The translations under genes were made by a program, and so were the position numbers. The notes under the pieces are model-generated. The model saw only the letters and a list, made by a program, of their open reading frames with translations. It had not been told where the DNA came from and ran no database searches. 64,000 nucleotides of DNA from Bacteroidales bacterium UBA4116 (GTDB taxonomy: Bacteria > Bacteroidota > Bacteroidia > Bacteroidales > Tannerellaceae): positions 311,479 through 375,478 of the forward strand of contig DFXE01000001.1 in assembly GCA_002381645.1 (NCBI GenBank), written 5' to 3'. Positions within the stretch are counted from its first letter, which is position 1. Every line of letters starts with the position of its first letter. This document shows, piece after piece, positions 7,941 to 18,000 of the stretch.

Positions 7941-9007
7941 ACGGTACTGATCTGGAGGTTAGTATAGTAATAACCTTCTTCTTTAACCGTATGAAGAAGG
8001 TATTTCTTTTCAAAGAGTATATCCAACCGCGTACGCAGATTCTCAAGTTCCCTTTCCACCAGCGGTAATCCGGATAAAGGGTGTACGCAAACGAAAGAAA
8101 GGTACTCCTCCCTTACATCAAATTTGAGCGTAAGGATGGATTGCCCGTTATCCCGGCGCGCAGACAAATATCTTATGGAACGTTCGATAACGGGTATAAA
8201 CAAAAGCGGGGGGATTAAAGTATGGTTTACATCCCCTGAAGTAATGATCTCGTAGTCAAACTTTCTGTATAAAAGCTGTTCCAGTCCGAGATAATCTTTT
8301 ATAAACGAGATATCGGCCTGCAATATCACCTTTTCGCGCGAGCTGTCGTAGAGCTGGTAACGGAGTAAATGGCTTAATTGCATCAAAAGATAAGATGCTT
8401 TCTGCTCTTCGCTCCTGACCAGCTCATTGGCCTTATTGAGTATGCGCGATAAAAATTCGGGCTGTACCTGGTCTTTGAGCTGATTCAGGTGGGATTGAAG
8501 CTTATTTTTCTGAAGCTGGTTGATCTGGCTTTTATGATATACCCACCGCTGGAGGAAAATGGTAAAAGAGAATGCGAATATATAAAATCCGGAAGCGAAT
8601 AAATTAACTACCATAAAAAGAAGAACCGACCAGCCATCTGTAAGCACTTCATGCTCTACGTGATAGTTTTTTTCCAACAGATATTCAATGATAAAAAGAA
8701 GGGTGGTCGAAAACAGGATACATAAGGTAATATACAGAATATATTTCACATACTTACCTTTAAAAAGAAAAGCGGGAATAAGGTAATAAATATTTACACA
8801 AACGATTCCCCATATGATAAAAAGCAGGATAACGGACGATACCTGAATAATGTTGAAGCTTAACAGCAGTTCCAGATCCTCCACAAAACTTGCAACCACA
8901 ATGACAAACAATAAGGCAAGCAGCATCACATGCCTGAACCACCTCATCGCCGGGTTTACAAAGATATATTCCCAGAACCCGTTATAGGCGCTTACTTTTT
9001 CTTCCAC
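7934..9007 (-). CDS. Degenerate LytS-like kinase paralogue (probable pseudokinase)
   Basis: A 357-residue protein with the same plan as the next gene: four membrane helices in the first 155 residues, a linker, then a PF06580-like region. The key residues are altered. The H-box reads QPEFLSR, with Glu184 where the phosphoacceptor His should be. The N-box reads PVIERSIRY, with Arg276 replacing the Mg-ATP-binding Asn. The glycine-rich G-box is absent. The codons were checked on the minus strand and the frame is intact, so this is not a frameshift. Conserved flanking blocks (KASYLLMQLSHLLRYQLYDS) show common ancestry with the intact kinase. A regulatory or scaffolding role as partner of that kinase is inferred. 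It follows the barrel gene after 11 bases. Confidence 0.85.
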   Translation of the reverse strand: MEEKVSAYNGFWEYIFVNPAMRWFRHVMLLALLFVIVVASFVEDLELLLSFNIIQVSSVILLFIIWGIVCVNIYYLIPAFLFKGKYVKYILYITLCILFSTTLLFIIEYLLEKNYHVEHEVLTDGWSVLLFMVVNLFASGFYIFAFSFTIFLQRWVYHKSQINQLQKNKLQSHLNQLKDQVQPEFLSRILNKANELVRSEEQKASYLLMQLSHLLRYQLYDSSREKVILQADISFIKDYLGLEQLLYRKFDYEIITSGDVNHTLIPPLLFIPVIERSIRYLSARRDNGQSILTLKFDVREEYLSFVCVHPLSGLPLVERELENLRTRLDILFEKKYLLHTVKEEGYYYTNLQISTVC

Positions 9008-9018
9008 TTTTTCCTCCT

Positions 9019-9927
9019 TCAGAAACCATACCGGATCGCCAGGGCGCCGTAGCCCGTAATTGAAAAATAAGGATCGTATTCTCTGTCCATATCTTTAAAA
9101 AACGCTTTGAGCGTGCGTTTAGTATAATACGCGTTCCTGACGGCGGAGAAACCAAGGGTCACCGGGATTGAAATTGAATGACCAAGCCGTAACTCCGGCT
9201 GTAATCCGACCGTAATATATTGCTGCGTAAATATCACATCTTTGTCATCCCTTTCCGTAAGCGCCATCATCCCATTGGCTTCGGCAATGAGTTTTAGCCT
9301 GAAATGCTTATGCAAATCGATTCCCGCGGATATCTCCATAGCGTCCATCAACCTTGCGTTTACCATATACCTGCCGTCTAATTCCCAATTCAGATACATC
9401 GCGGGAAAAACCATCGGATAACCAAAACTATTATTCATGGCAAGCCCGATTCCGATATCGAGATCCGGCAGCCAGTGGTAGATAGCGATTGCCCCGCCGC
9501 TACCCAGCAACTGCTTAAATCCGATCTCCCGCATCCGGTCGGCATCTGCGTAAAGCCCCACTCCGACAGAAGCCAGCAGCGACCATTTATCGTTAAGCGG
9601 GCGTAAATGCATGACGCCTACCTGTGCATTAAAAATATTTTTGATGTCCATCAGGTCGTCCATGTTTTTATTGTTCATCGACCCGTAGCTACTTCCCAGT
9701 CCGATTGCCCAGGCAGTCGGACGGTTGCGTTCATTCATTTTCACTGAAAGCGGGATCTGGAATCCCGCCTGAACCACTTTCAGATCGCCCTTACCTCCCG
9801 TTTTGTCATTGTTTTCATCCCTGTACGGAGACGACATGATGTATTCGGTTTTCAGGAATGCCTGCGCATTCACATCCTTGCTAAAAAAAGCACAAAGCAA
9901 GGATATAAAGCAAATTTTGTATTTCAT
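9019..9927 (-). CDS. DUF6268-like outer-membrane beta-barrel protein
   Basis: A 302-residue protein with a cleavable signal peptide (cleavage likely after VNA at residues 19-21). The rest alternates amphipathic strands with turns rich in Gly/Asn/Asp and ends in a Phe (AIRYGF), as outer-membrane barrels do. It resembles the DUF6268 family found in Bacteroidetes. Function is unknown. It is the first gene of a four-gene minus-strand operon with two LytS-like proteins and a LytTR regulator. That placement suggests it either senses or is sensed by the system at the cell envelope; this is inference. Confidence 0.65.
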   Translation of the reverse strand: MKYKICFISLLCAFFSKDVNAQAFLKTEYIMSSPYRDENNDKTGGKGDLKVVQAGFQIPLSVKMNERNRPTAWAIGLGSSYGSMNNKNMDDLMDIKNIFNAQVGVMHLRPLNDKWSLLASVGVGLYADADRMREIGFKQLLGSGGAIAIYHWLPDLDIGIGLAMNNSFGYPMVFPAMYLNWELDGRYMVNARLMDAMEISAGIDLHKHFRLKLIAEANGMMALTERDDKDVIFTQQYITVGLQPELRLGHSISIPVTLGFSAVRNAYYTKRTLKAFFKDMDREYDPYFSITGYGALAIRYGF

Positions 9928-10159
9928 CCTTTTTCATTTTAAAATATATTTTATCCGGGTGTAAAACTATGGTATGAAAAGATACGTTTTGATGAAAGTA
10001 GACCAATCGCTCGGGTTCGTAGAGCAACACTGTATTATGAAAGATCGGGTTTAAAATATATAGATATTATTGATGTACCGATAGAAAAAGTTTTCAACAA
10101 CATTCCTATTCCTATCTTATCTTTTCGTAACTTTACACTCTCTTCAAAAAGCACATTTT

Positions 10160-13100
10160 ATGGAACCCTTTGTACACTTGCACGTCCATACGCAATACTC
10201 TTTATTAGACGGCCAGGCCTCGATCGACGCACTGATTGAAAAGGCGCAGAAAGACGGTATGCAAGCGATAGCCATGACCGACCACGGGAATATGTTCGGC
10301 ATAAAGGAATTTTTCAATAAGGTTCACAAAAAAAACAGCAAGTATCTTTCAACAATAAAAGATTGCCAGAAAGAACTGAACTCCCTTAACGATAAATCCA
10401 ACCCTTCCGAAGAAGAGTTGGCACGGATGAAAAAACTTTCTGAAAAGATTGAAGAAAGTAAAGCGTCACTGTTCAAGCCGATATTGGGCTGCGAATGTTA
10501 TTGCGCCCGCAACGGCAGAGCGTCCAAAGACGGAAAAGAAGATTTAAGCGGCTGGCATCTGATCGTGTTGGCCAAAACGCTGAAAGGGTATAAAAACCTG
10601 ATCAAAATGGTTTCGGTTGCATGGACGGAAGGTTTCTATGGAAGGCCGCGTATCGATAAGGAACTTCTGGAAAAATATCATGAAGACTTAATTGTCTGTT
10701 CGGCATGCCTGGGAGGTGAAGTTCCCCAGCATATTATGAACGGGCAAATGAAAAAGGCCGAAGAATCGGTTTTGTGGTTTAAGAATTTGTTCGGAGATGA
10801 TTATTACCTTGAACTTCAACGGCACAAGACGACCAGTCCGCTTGCCGACCAGACCACTTTTCCCAAGCAGCAGGAAGTAAACAAGGCCTTAATCGAATTG
10901 GCCCGCAAGCATGATATAAAGATAATTGCCACCAATGATGTGCACTTCGTAAATGAAGAGGATGCGGAAGCCCACGACCGCCTGATCTGCCTGAGCACAG
11001 GCAAAGACCTCGACGATCCCTCCCGTATGCGTTATTCCAAACAGGAATGGATGAAGACAACGGCGGAAATGAACCAGCTTTTTGCCGATGTGCCCGAAGC
11101 ACTGAGGAATACGTTGGAAATAGCCAATAAAGTGGAGCATTATTCGATCGATAACGATCCGTTGATGCCGGATTTCCCCATCCCCGACAACTTTACAGAT
11201 GCGGATGAATACTTGCGCCACCTGACGTATGAAGGGGCGAAAAAGAAATACAAAGAAGGCCTTACCGCCGAGGTAACCGAACGGATCGATTTCGAACTGG
11301 AAACGATTAAACGTATGGGATTCCCGGGTTACTTCCTTATCGTACAGGATTTCATTGCCGAGGCGCGTGTACGTGGAGTAGCCGTCGGCCCCGGGCGCGG
11401 TTCCGCCGCCGGTTCTGTAGTGGCCTATTGTCTGGGGATTACCGACATCGATCCGATAAAATACGATTTGCTGTTCGAGCGTTTCCTGAATCCGGATCGT
11501 ATATCGATGCCTGATATCGATGTGGATTTCGATGACGACGGCCGTAGCCGCGTACTTGAATATGTGACGGAGAAATACGGAAAAGAGAAAGTTGCCCATA
11601 TTATCACTTATGGCACAATGGCAACCAAATCAGCCATAAAAGATGTCGCACGCGTACAGAAATTGCCGTTATCGGAATCAAACCGGCTGGCGAAATTTGT
11701 TCCGGATAAGATCCCGGATGTAAAGAAAGTTTCGCTGACGGCGGCGATCAACTACGTGCCCGAATTGAAAGAGGCGGCAAATTCCAGCGATATACTTACC
11801 CGCGAAACGCTGAAATACGCGCAAATGCTGGAAGGAAACGTGCGGAATGTGGGCGTTCATGCCTGCGGGATCATTATCGGGAAAACGGATATATCCGATG
11901 TGGTGCCTGTGAGCACGGCAAAAGACAAAGATACCGGCGAGGAAATACTCGTTACCCAATACGAAGGTTCCGTTATCGAAGAAACGGGACTGATTAAAAT
12001 GGACTTCCTGGGGTTAAAAACCCTTTCCATTATAAAAGATGCCGTAGAAAATGTCTACCTGACAACCGGGGAAAAAATAGATATCGATACGATCAGCCTG
12101 GAAGATACCAAAACATTCGACCTGTACTGCCAGGGTAAGACTACCGGTACGTTCCAGTTTGAGTCGGCAGGTATGCAGAAATACCTGAAAGAACTTCAGC
12201 CCAATAAGTTTGAAGACCTTATTGCGATGAATGCACTGTACCGCCCGGGGCCTATGGACTATATTCCTTCATTTGTCGCCCGTAAACACGGACGTGAAGA
12301 AATAAAGTACGATATACCCATTATGGAAAGGTACCTGCAGGACACGTACGGCATTACGGTATACCAGGAACAGGTCATGTTACTGTCGCGCCTGCTGGCA
12401 AACTTTACCCGGGGTGAAAGTGACGCCCTCCGTAAGGCCATGGGTAAAAAGCTTATCGATAAGATGAATGAACTGAAAGAAAAATTCATTTCAGGAGGTA
12501 AGGCAAACGGACATGACGTAAAGACATTAAACAAGATCTGGGCCGACTGGGAGAAATTTGCTTCCTACGCATTTAATAAGAGCCATGCGACCTGCTATTC
12601 GTGGGTAGCTTACCAGACTGCTTACCTTAAAGCCAATTACCCGTCCGAATATATGGCGGCGGTTCTGAGCCGAAGCCTTTCCAATATAACGGATATCACA
12701 AAATTCATGGACGAATGTAAAGCAATGGGTATCCAGGTATTGGGACCCGATGTAAACGAGTCCATCCACCGGTTCAGTGTAAATAAAGCGGGTGACATAC
12801 GCTTTGGGCTGGGTGCGGTAAAAGGCGTGGGCGAATCGGCTGTGATGAATATCATTGAAGAGCGGAAGAAAGGGCCTTTCAAAGATATTTTCGATTTTGT
12901 GGAACGCATCAACCTGACGGCATGTAATAAGAAAAATATTGAAGCGTTGGCGCTGGCGGGCGCATTCGACAATTTCGGCATCCAACGCGAGCAGTTCTTC
13001 ACCGACGGGGGCAAAGGAGAAATATTCCTGGAAACGCTTATCCGCTACGGGGGTAAATACCAGACGGATAAATCTACGGCTGCCAATTCACTGTTCGGAG

Positions 13101-13801
13101 ACGATAGTTTTGCTTCCATTTCGAAGCCTGAAGTACCCAAGTGCATGCGGTGGAGCGACCTTGAACGGTTAAATAAGGAAAAAGAACTGGTGGGTATCTA
13201 CCTGTCGGCACATCCTTTGGATGAATACCGTATCATCCTTACGCATGTATGCAACACCAGCGTAGCAGAACTTAACGAGCGCGAGAACCTTCAGGGACGC
13301 GAAATCCTGGTAGGCGGCATTGTAACGGAAGCAAGGGAGGGCACCACCCGCAAGGGCAGCCCGTATGGGGTAATGAAGATCGAAGATTTCAGCGGAAGTA
13401 CGGAAATCGCCCTTTTCGGGAATGAATATGTCGATTTCAGCAAATACTTCAGAATCGGTATGTACCTGCTTATCCGCGGAAGAATGGAATCACACCGCTG
13501 GCGGGAGGGGGAACTGGATTTTAAAATCAATTCGATCCGCCTGCTTCAGGAGGAAAGGGATAAACTTATCGAAAAGATAAGCATCACGCTTCCGATCCAC
13601 GACCTGAACGAACCGATTATAAACGAGCTTTCGGTTTTAATAAAGAACAATCCCGGGCAGAGCCTGTTATATTTTAAAGTAGTTGACGGTGAACACAATG
13701 TAGCATTGAATCTGTTCTCCCAGAATATCCGTTTAAATGTAACGCATGAATTGATAGACTTTCTGCAGGAAAATGAAAATATCGATTTCAAGATCAATTA
13801 A
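10160..13801 (+). CDS. dnaE: DNA polymerase III alpha subunit
   Basis: A 1213-residue replicative polymerase (E. coli DnaE is 1160). The N-terminal PHP domain starts HLHVHTQYSLLDGQ and has MTDHGNMFG near residue 40. The palm contains PDIDVDFDDDGR near residue 453, with the catalytic aspartates. FLGLKTLS and the finger motif YQEQVM follow, then the tandem helix-hairpin-helix region. A C-terminal OB fold starts about residue 1050 (LVGGIVTEAREG). An insertion rich in Lys/Glu near 60-100 interrupts the PHP domain. The start is supported by the PHP motif beginning at residue 6. No neighbouring replication gene is present. A weak -7-like element (TAACTTTA, 10128-10135) lies upstream. Confidence 0.97.
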   Translation: MEPFVHLHVHTQYSLLDGQASIDALIEKAQKDGMQAIAMTDHGNMFGIKEFFNKVHKKNSKYLSTIKDCQKELNSLNDKSNPSEEELARMKKLSEKIEESKASLFKPILGCECYCARNGRASKDGKEDLSGWHLIVLAKTLKGYKNLIKMVSVAWTEGFYGRPRIDKELLEKYHEDLIVCSACLGGEVPQHIMNGQMKKAEESVLWFKNLFGDDYYLELQRHKTTSPLADQTTFPKQQEVNKALIELARKHDIKIIATNDVHFVNEEDAEAHDRLICLSTGKDLDDPSRMRYSKQEWMKTTAEMNQLFADVPEALRNTLEIANKVEHYSIDNDPLMPDFPIPDNFTDADEYLRHLTYEGAKKKYKEGLTAEVTERIDFELETIKRMGFPGYFLIVQDFIAEARVRGVAVGPGRGSAAGSVVAYCLGITDIDPIKYDLLFERFLNPDRISMPDIDVDFDDDGRSRVLEYVTEKYGKEKVAHIITYGTMATKSAIKDVARVQKLPLSESNRLAKFVPDKIPDVKKVSLTAAINYVPELKEAANSSDILTRETLKYAQMLEGNVRNVGVHACGIIIGKTDISDVVPVSTAKDKDTGEEILVTQYEGSVIEETGLIKMDFLGLKTLSIIKDAVENVYLTTGEKIDIDTISLEDTKTFDLYCQGKTTGTFQFESAGMQKYLKELQPNKFEDLIAMNALYRPGPMDYIPSFVARKHGREEIKYDIPIMERYLQDTYGITVYQEQVMLLSRLLANFTRGESDALRKAMGKKLIDKMNELKEKFISGGKANGHDVKTLNKIWADWEKFASYAFNKSHATCYSWVAYQTAYLKANYPSEYMAAVLSRSLSNITDITKFMDECKAMGIQVLGPDVNESIHRFSVNKAGDIRFGLGAVKGVGESAVMNIIEERKKGPFKDIFDFVERINLTACNKKNIEALALAGAFDNFGIQREQFFTDGGKGEIFLETLIRYGGKYQTDKSTAANSLFGDDSFASISKPEVPKCMRWSDLERLNKEKELVGIYLSAHPLDEYRIILTHVCNTSVAELNERENLQGREILVGGIVTEAREGTTRKGSPYGVMKIEDFSGSTEIALFGNEYVDFSKYFRIGMYLLIRGRMESHRWREGELDFKINSIRLLQEERDKLIEKISITLPIHDLNEPIINELSVLIKNNPGQSLLYFKVVDGEHNVALNLFSQNIRLNVTHELIDFLQENENIDFKIN

Positions 13802-13805
13802 CAGC

Positions 13806-13836
13806 TTGGTTGGCGTCGAAAGAATTTGTACTTTTG
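13806..13836 (+). promoter_or_regulatory. Promoter of trxA
   Basis: A -33-like TTGG at 13806-13809 is followed, after a 19-base spacer, by TACTTTTG at 13829-13836. The latter matches the Bacteroidetes -7 consensus TAnnTTTG exactly. The predicted start of transcription is near 13843, about 49 bases before the ATG. Confidence 0.65.
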
Positions 13837-13891
13837 CCGTCTTTATTTACAGATATGAAATCAAACACAAATAAATAAAAAAGGATAAAAA

Positions 13892-14209
13892 ATGGCACTT
13901 GAAGTAACTGACAAAAATTTTGAAGAATTGGTAAATTCCGGAAAGCCCATGGTTCTTGACTTCTGGGCGGAATGGTGTGGTCCCTGCCGGATGGTAGCTC
14001 CTATAATCGACGACCTTGCTAAAGAATACGATGGCCAGGTGACGGTAGGTAAGATGGATGTTGACAACAACAATGATGTGGTAGCCCAGTTCGGTGTACG
14101 GAATATTCCTACGGTATTGTTTTTTAAAGACGGTAAAGTAGTTGACAAACAGGTCGGAGCGGCTCAGAAATCAGCTTTTATCGAAAAGGTCGAGTCTCTG
14201 TTAAAGTAA
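13892..14209 (+). CDS. trxA: Thioredoxin
   Basis: A 105-residue thioredoxin with the active site WAEWCGPCRM (Cys29, Cys32), the cis-Pro segment RNIPTVLFF and a C-terminal helix. It has no signal peptide, so it is the cytoplasmic general disulfide reductant that serves ribonucleotide reductase and other reductases with NADPH and thioredoxin reductase. Length is normal. It has its own promoter in the gap after dnaE. Its stop is 9 bases from the stop of the convergent mnmD gene, and no clear hairpin was seen between them. Confidence 0.96.
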   Translation: MALEVTDKNFEELVNSGKPMVLDFWAEWCGPCRMVAPIIDDLAKEYDGQVTVGKMDVDNNNDVVAQFGVRNIPTVLFFKDGKVVDKQVGAAQKSAFIEKVESLLK

Positions 14210-14218
14210 ATATTAATA

Positions 14219-14881
14219 CTATCTGACAGCGCGTAACATTTCGCGCTTTCCGGGAGGGCCGGGTATTCTTTCAACGGAATATCCGGCTTCTTTCATCATA
14301 CGCCTTACCGCCCCTTTAGCGCAATAGGTAGTAAGGATTCCCCCCTTAACCATGCGGTCGTATAATTTTATAAAAATCTCCTGATTCCACATTTCAGGCT
14401 GTTTATCCGGTGCAAAGGCATCAAAGTAAACCAGGTCGATATTTTCCGGTATAATGCATTCATTGCTGTCGCCATAAATTTTGTGTAAGGTGAAATGATC
14501 GGTAATAGCAACATCCTGATCCCATGGCGCACGGTGTAAAGCGGTAAATGATCCTTCCTTGTCCGGATCGATTACCTTTCCGTAATTCAGGGATTGCACG
14601 ATCTCATAGCCCAAAGGATAACGTTCTACGGAATAGTATTCAACAGGGATAGAGGCATTCAGGAGAGTCAGGTATGCATTGAGGCCGGTCCCGAATCCGA
14701 TTTCAAAAACGCGTAAACTTTCCTTTGACAATTGCTTAAGTCCCGCATTAATGAAAACATGATACGATTCCTGCACCGCACCGTTCACCGAATGATAATG
14801 TTCATCCATATCCGGTAAATAAAGGGTATGCGTACCGTCGGCCGTTAATTCCAATACGCTTTGACTTGTTCCGTTATTCAT
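14219..14881 (-). CDS. mnmD: tRNA (mnm5s2U34) methyltransferase, MnmD type
   Basis: A 220-residue stand-alone methyltransferase corresponding to the N-terminal half of E. coli MnmC (DUF752). It uses S-adenosylmethionine to methylate 5-aminomethyl-2-thiouridine at the tRNA wobble position. Motifs are the SAM loop EIGFGTGLNAYLT near residues 60-72, the catalytic-region signature YFDAFAPDKQPEMW near 150-163, and the C-terminal GPPGKREMLRA. It lacks the FAD-dependent oxidase half of MnmC, as in many Gram-positive and Bacteroidetes versions. It converges on trxA. Confidence 0.9.
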   Translation of the reverse strand: MNNGTSQSVLELTADGTHTLYLPDMDEHYHSVNGAVQESYHVFINAGLKQLSKESLRVFEIGFGTGLNAYLTLLNASIPVEYYSVERYPLGYEIVQSLNYGKVIDPDKEGSFTALHRAPWDQDVAITDHFTLHKIYGDSNECIIPENIDLVYFDAFAPDKQPEMWNQEIFIKLYDRMVKGGILTTYCAKGAVRRMMKEAGYSVERIPGPPGKREMLRAVR

Positions 14882-15011
14882 TTCTATCCTTTTTATTGAA
14901 GGAATGTAAAGGTAATGGAATTTCCTTAAAGCGGTTTGTCGGGTAAAGGCATATTAATTATCGGATATATTTATTATTTTCGAACGCATATGCTGTAACT
15001 TAGCAAATTCT

Positions 15012-18000
15012 ATGAAAAACCGGAAATACACCATCATAGCATTACATATTATATTGCTTTTATTTTCGGGGCTTCCGTATGTAAAAGGGAACGCTGCTGA
15101 AATGTATTTCAGGCACTATAATAACAAACACGGATTGTCGCATAATACGGTGTTTTGCTCGCTGCAGGATAAACGTGGGTTTATGTGGTTCGGTACGGAC
15201 GACGGGTTGAACCGTTTCGACGGTCATTCTTTTAAAGTTTACCGTTACAATTCATACCATACCAATAGTTTACCGGGCGACCGTATTATCAGTCTTTTTG
15301 AAGATTCATCCGGGCGCATATGGATATGTACCAACCGCTATATGTGTTTCTATGATGAAGAATCCGACTCATTTCAACCTTTTAAGCTATCCGCAGCACA
15401 TACTTCTCCTGAGTTCTTCCAGTCGGTCATTGAAGATAATAAACAAAATTTATGGATGACCGACTGGAACCGTATCGTGCGTTATTCACCGGCCGACGGA
15501 AGTTTTACCGGCTATCCGGCCGAACACTATTTTAATCCTATCGCCATAACGACAGACCATAAAGGCGTGCCGCTGATTGCGTCTGCTACCGCTATACACC
15601 GGTATAAACCGGAAACGGATAGTTTTACCTCCATACCTGTATTAACGGACAAGGAAGAGCAGAACCAAATCCATATTTCGGCTTTGCATGAAGTGCCCGA
15701 AGCAGGTATATTGATAGGAACCAATAAGGCAGGACTGAAATTTTATTCCTATCATGACCGCAGCATCCGTACCGTAGTGGATGAAACACAAGTCAGGGCC
15801 ATTACTCCTTATAACAGCCATACATACTGGATCGGAACGGAATCGGGAATTTATATTTATAATGTACTGACGCAACAGGTAACCCAACTCCAGAAATCAT
15901 TAACAAATGAATACGCCATAGCAGACAATGCCGTTTATTCCATAACAAAAGACAGGGAAGGTGGCATGTGGGTGGGTTCATTTTTCGGCGGTATAAGTTA
16001 TCTGCCGCAGGAATATACAGGGTTTAAACGTTTTATAGGCGGAAAAACACATCCCCAGATGCCCGGTAATGCCGTCAGGGAAATTTGTCCGGATGATTAC
16101 GGGAATATCTGGTTCGGGACAGAAGATAACGGGATCAACCGCTACAACCGGACAACAGGCGAAATCACTAACTTTTCATTTAATAATACCCATCGTCCCT
16201 TATCGGCTACAAATATCCACGGCCTGTTTGCAGAAGGTGATAAGCTGTGGGTAGGTACCTATAATAAAGGTATCGATGTGCTTCAGCTGCCTTCGGGGAA
16301 ATTAACCGAACATTTTTCCGTAGCCAATACGAACAATGAACTGGGAAGCGATTTTATCTTATGCTTTCACCGGACGGCTACTAATGATTTCCTGATAGGT
16401 ACTTCAACAGGCACATTGATTTATAACGAACAGGAAAAGCGCTTCCGCCCGTGGAAAAACGTGAGCGGCCTGGTAAGGCAGATCTATTCCGACCGGAAAG
16501 GGAATATCTGGATAGCTACATCCAACGGATTATTCCGGTATCAGGCACAGGAAGATGTAATGCATCATTATACATCGGAGAACAACAAATCGAGCGGACT
16601 GGGAGACAATAGCATTACATCTGTTTTCGAAGATTCAAAAGGAAAGATATGGGTAACCACGGTAAATGGTTTCTCACAATACAACGATATTACCGGTTTA
16701 TTCAACCGTATCACAACAGAAAACGGGTTGCCCAGCAATATTGTTTACCGTATACTGGAAGATGACCATTATACCTTCTGGATATCGACGGCAAACGGGC
16801 TGGTGAAATTTAATCCGGATACCCACGCCATGCGCTTATTTACGTATACCGACGGACTGCACGAAGCACAGTTTAATTTCAGCTCTTCCTACAAATCGCC
16901 GGACGGTACGATGTACATGGGGACTATCAACGGAGTCGTCGCGTTTAATCCCGGGAATTTCAGGGAAGACCCTTTCAGCCCGCCATTATACCTTACCGGT
17001 ATTTATGTACCCGATAACGGAATCGGCAGGAATCCGTTTGTTACCTTACCTGTGGAAGATATGGAAACGTTGCGGTTGCCATACGATAAATCTACTTTTA
17101 CCTTATCGTATATGGCATTAAGTTACACTTCCCCGGAAGCCATACAGTATGCGTATATGCTGGAAGGGGTTGATAAGGAATGGGTTTTTATGAACCGCAA
17201 TAAAGATGTGACGTTTGCCAACTTATCACCCGGTAATTATACGTTCAGAGTCAAATCCACAAACAGCAGCGGTATATGGCAGGAAAACGAAAAGTCACTG
17301 CAAATCGTTATTGTTCCTCCTTTCTGGGCTACCGGCTGGGCTTTTCTGTTCTATGGTTTGGCTCTTTGTTTACTAATAATCCTTTTCTACAACTACAAAA
17401 AAAGGAAACTGGAAGAAAAGCACCGTATCAACCGGGAGATATTTGAAAACAAAAAGGAAAAGGAATTGTATAATGCCAAAATCGAATTCTTTACGTTCAT
17501 AACGCATGAGATACGGACACCGCTTACACTGATCAAAGCCCCGCTTGAAAAAATCATGAAATCGGAAGAAGGCTCTCCGGCTACCAGAAAGCACCTGCAA
17601 ACCATTGAAAAAAATACACAGCGATTATTAGATCTGAGTAACCAGTTATTAGATTTCAGGCGGACGGAAAGCAAAGGCTTCCGGTTGAATTTTGTGCATA
17701 CCAATATAAGCGAATGGCTTCATTCGATCATCCAGCGTTTTCAACCGTCGTTTACAAAAAACAATAAAGAACTGAAACTCATTATCCCGGATAAAACGAT
17801 TTACGGATATATAGACAGGGACGGGTTTACAAAGATCGTTAGTAACCTGTTTTCAAACGCACTGAAATATTCCGATAGAGCTATATCGGTTCAATTGGGA
17901 TCAGAAGCTGAAGAGAGGTTTTATATCCGGGTAATAAATGACGGCAGGTTGATACCCGAAAATGAAACGGAAAAAATATTTTCTCCTTTTTACCGGGTGA

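Noticed and set aside
10889..11599. Long minus-strand open frame (236 codons) inside dnaE
   Set aside because: It is antisense to conserved DnaE palm sequence, and its composition mirrors that coding strand; a shadow frame.
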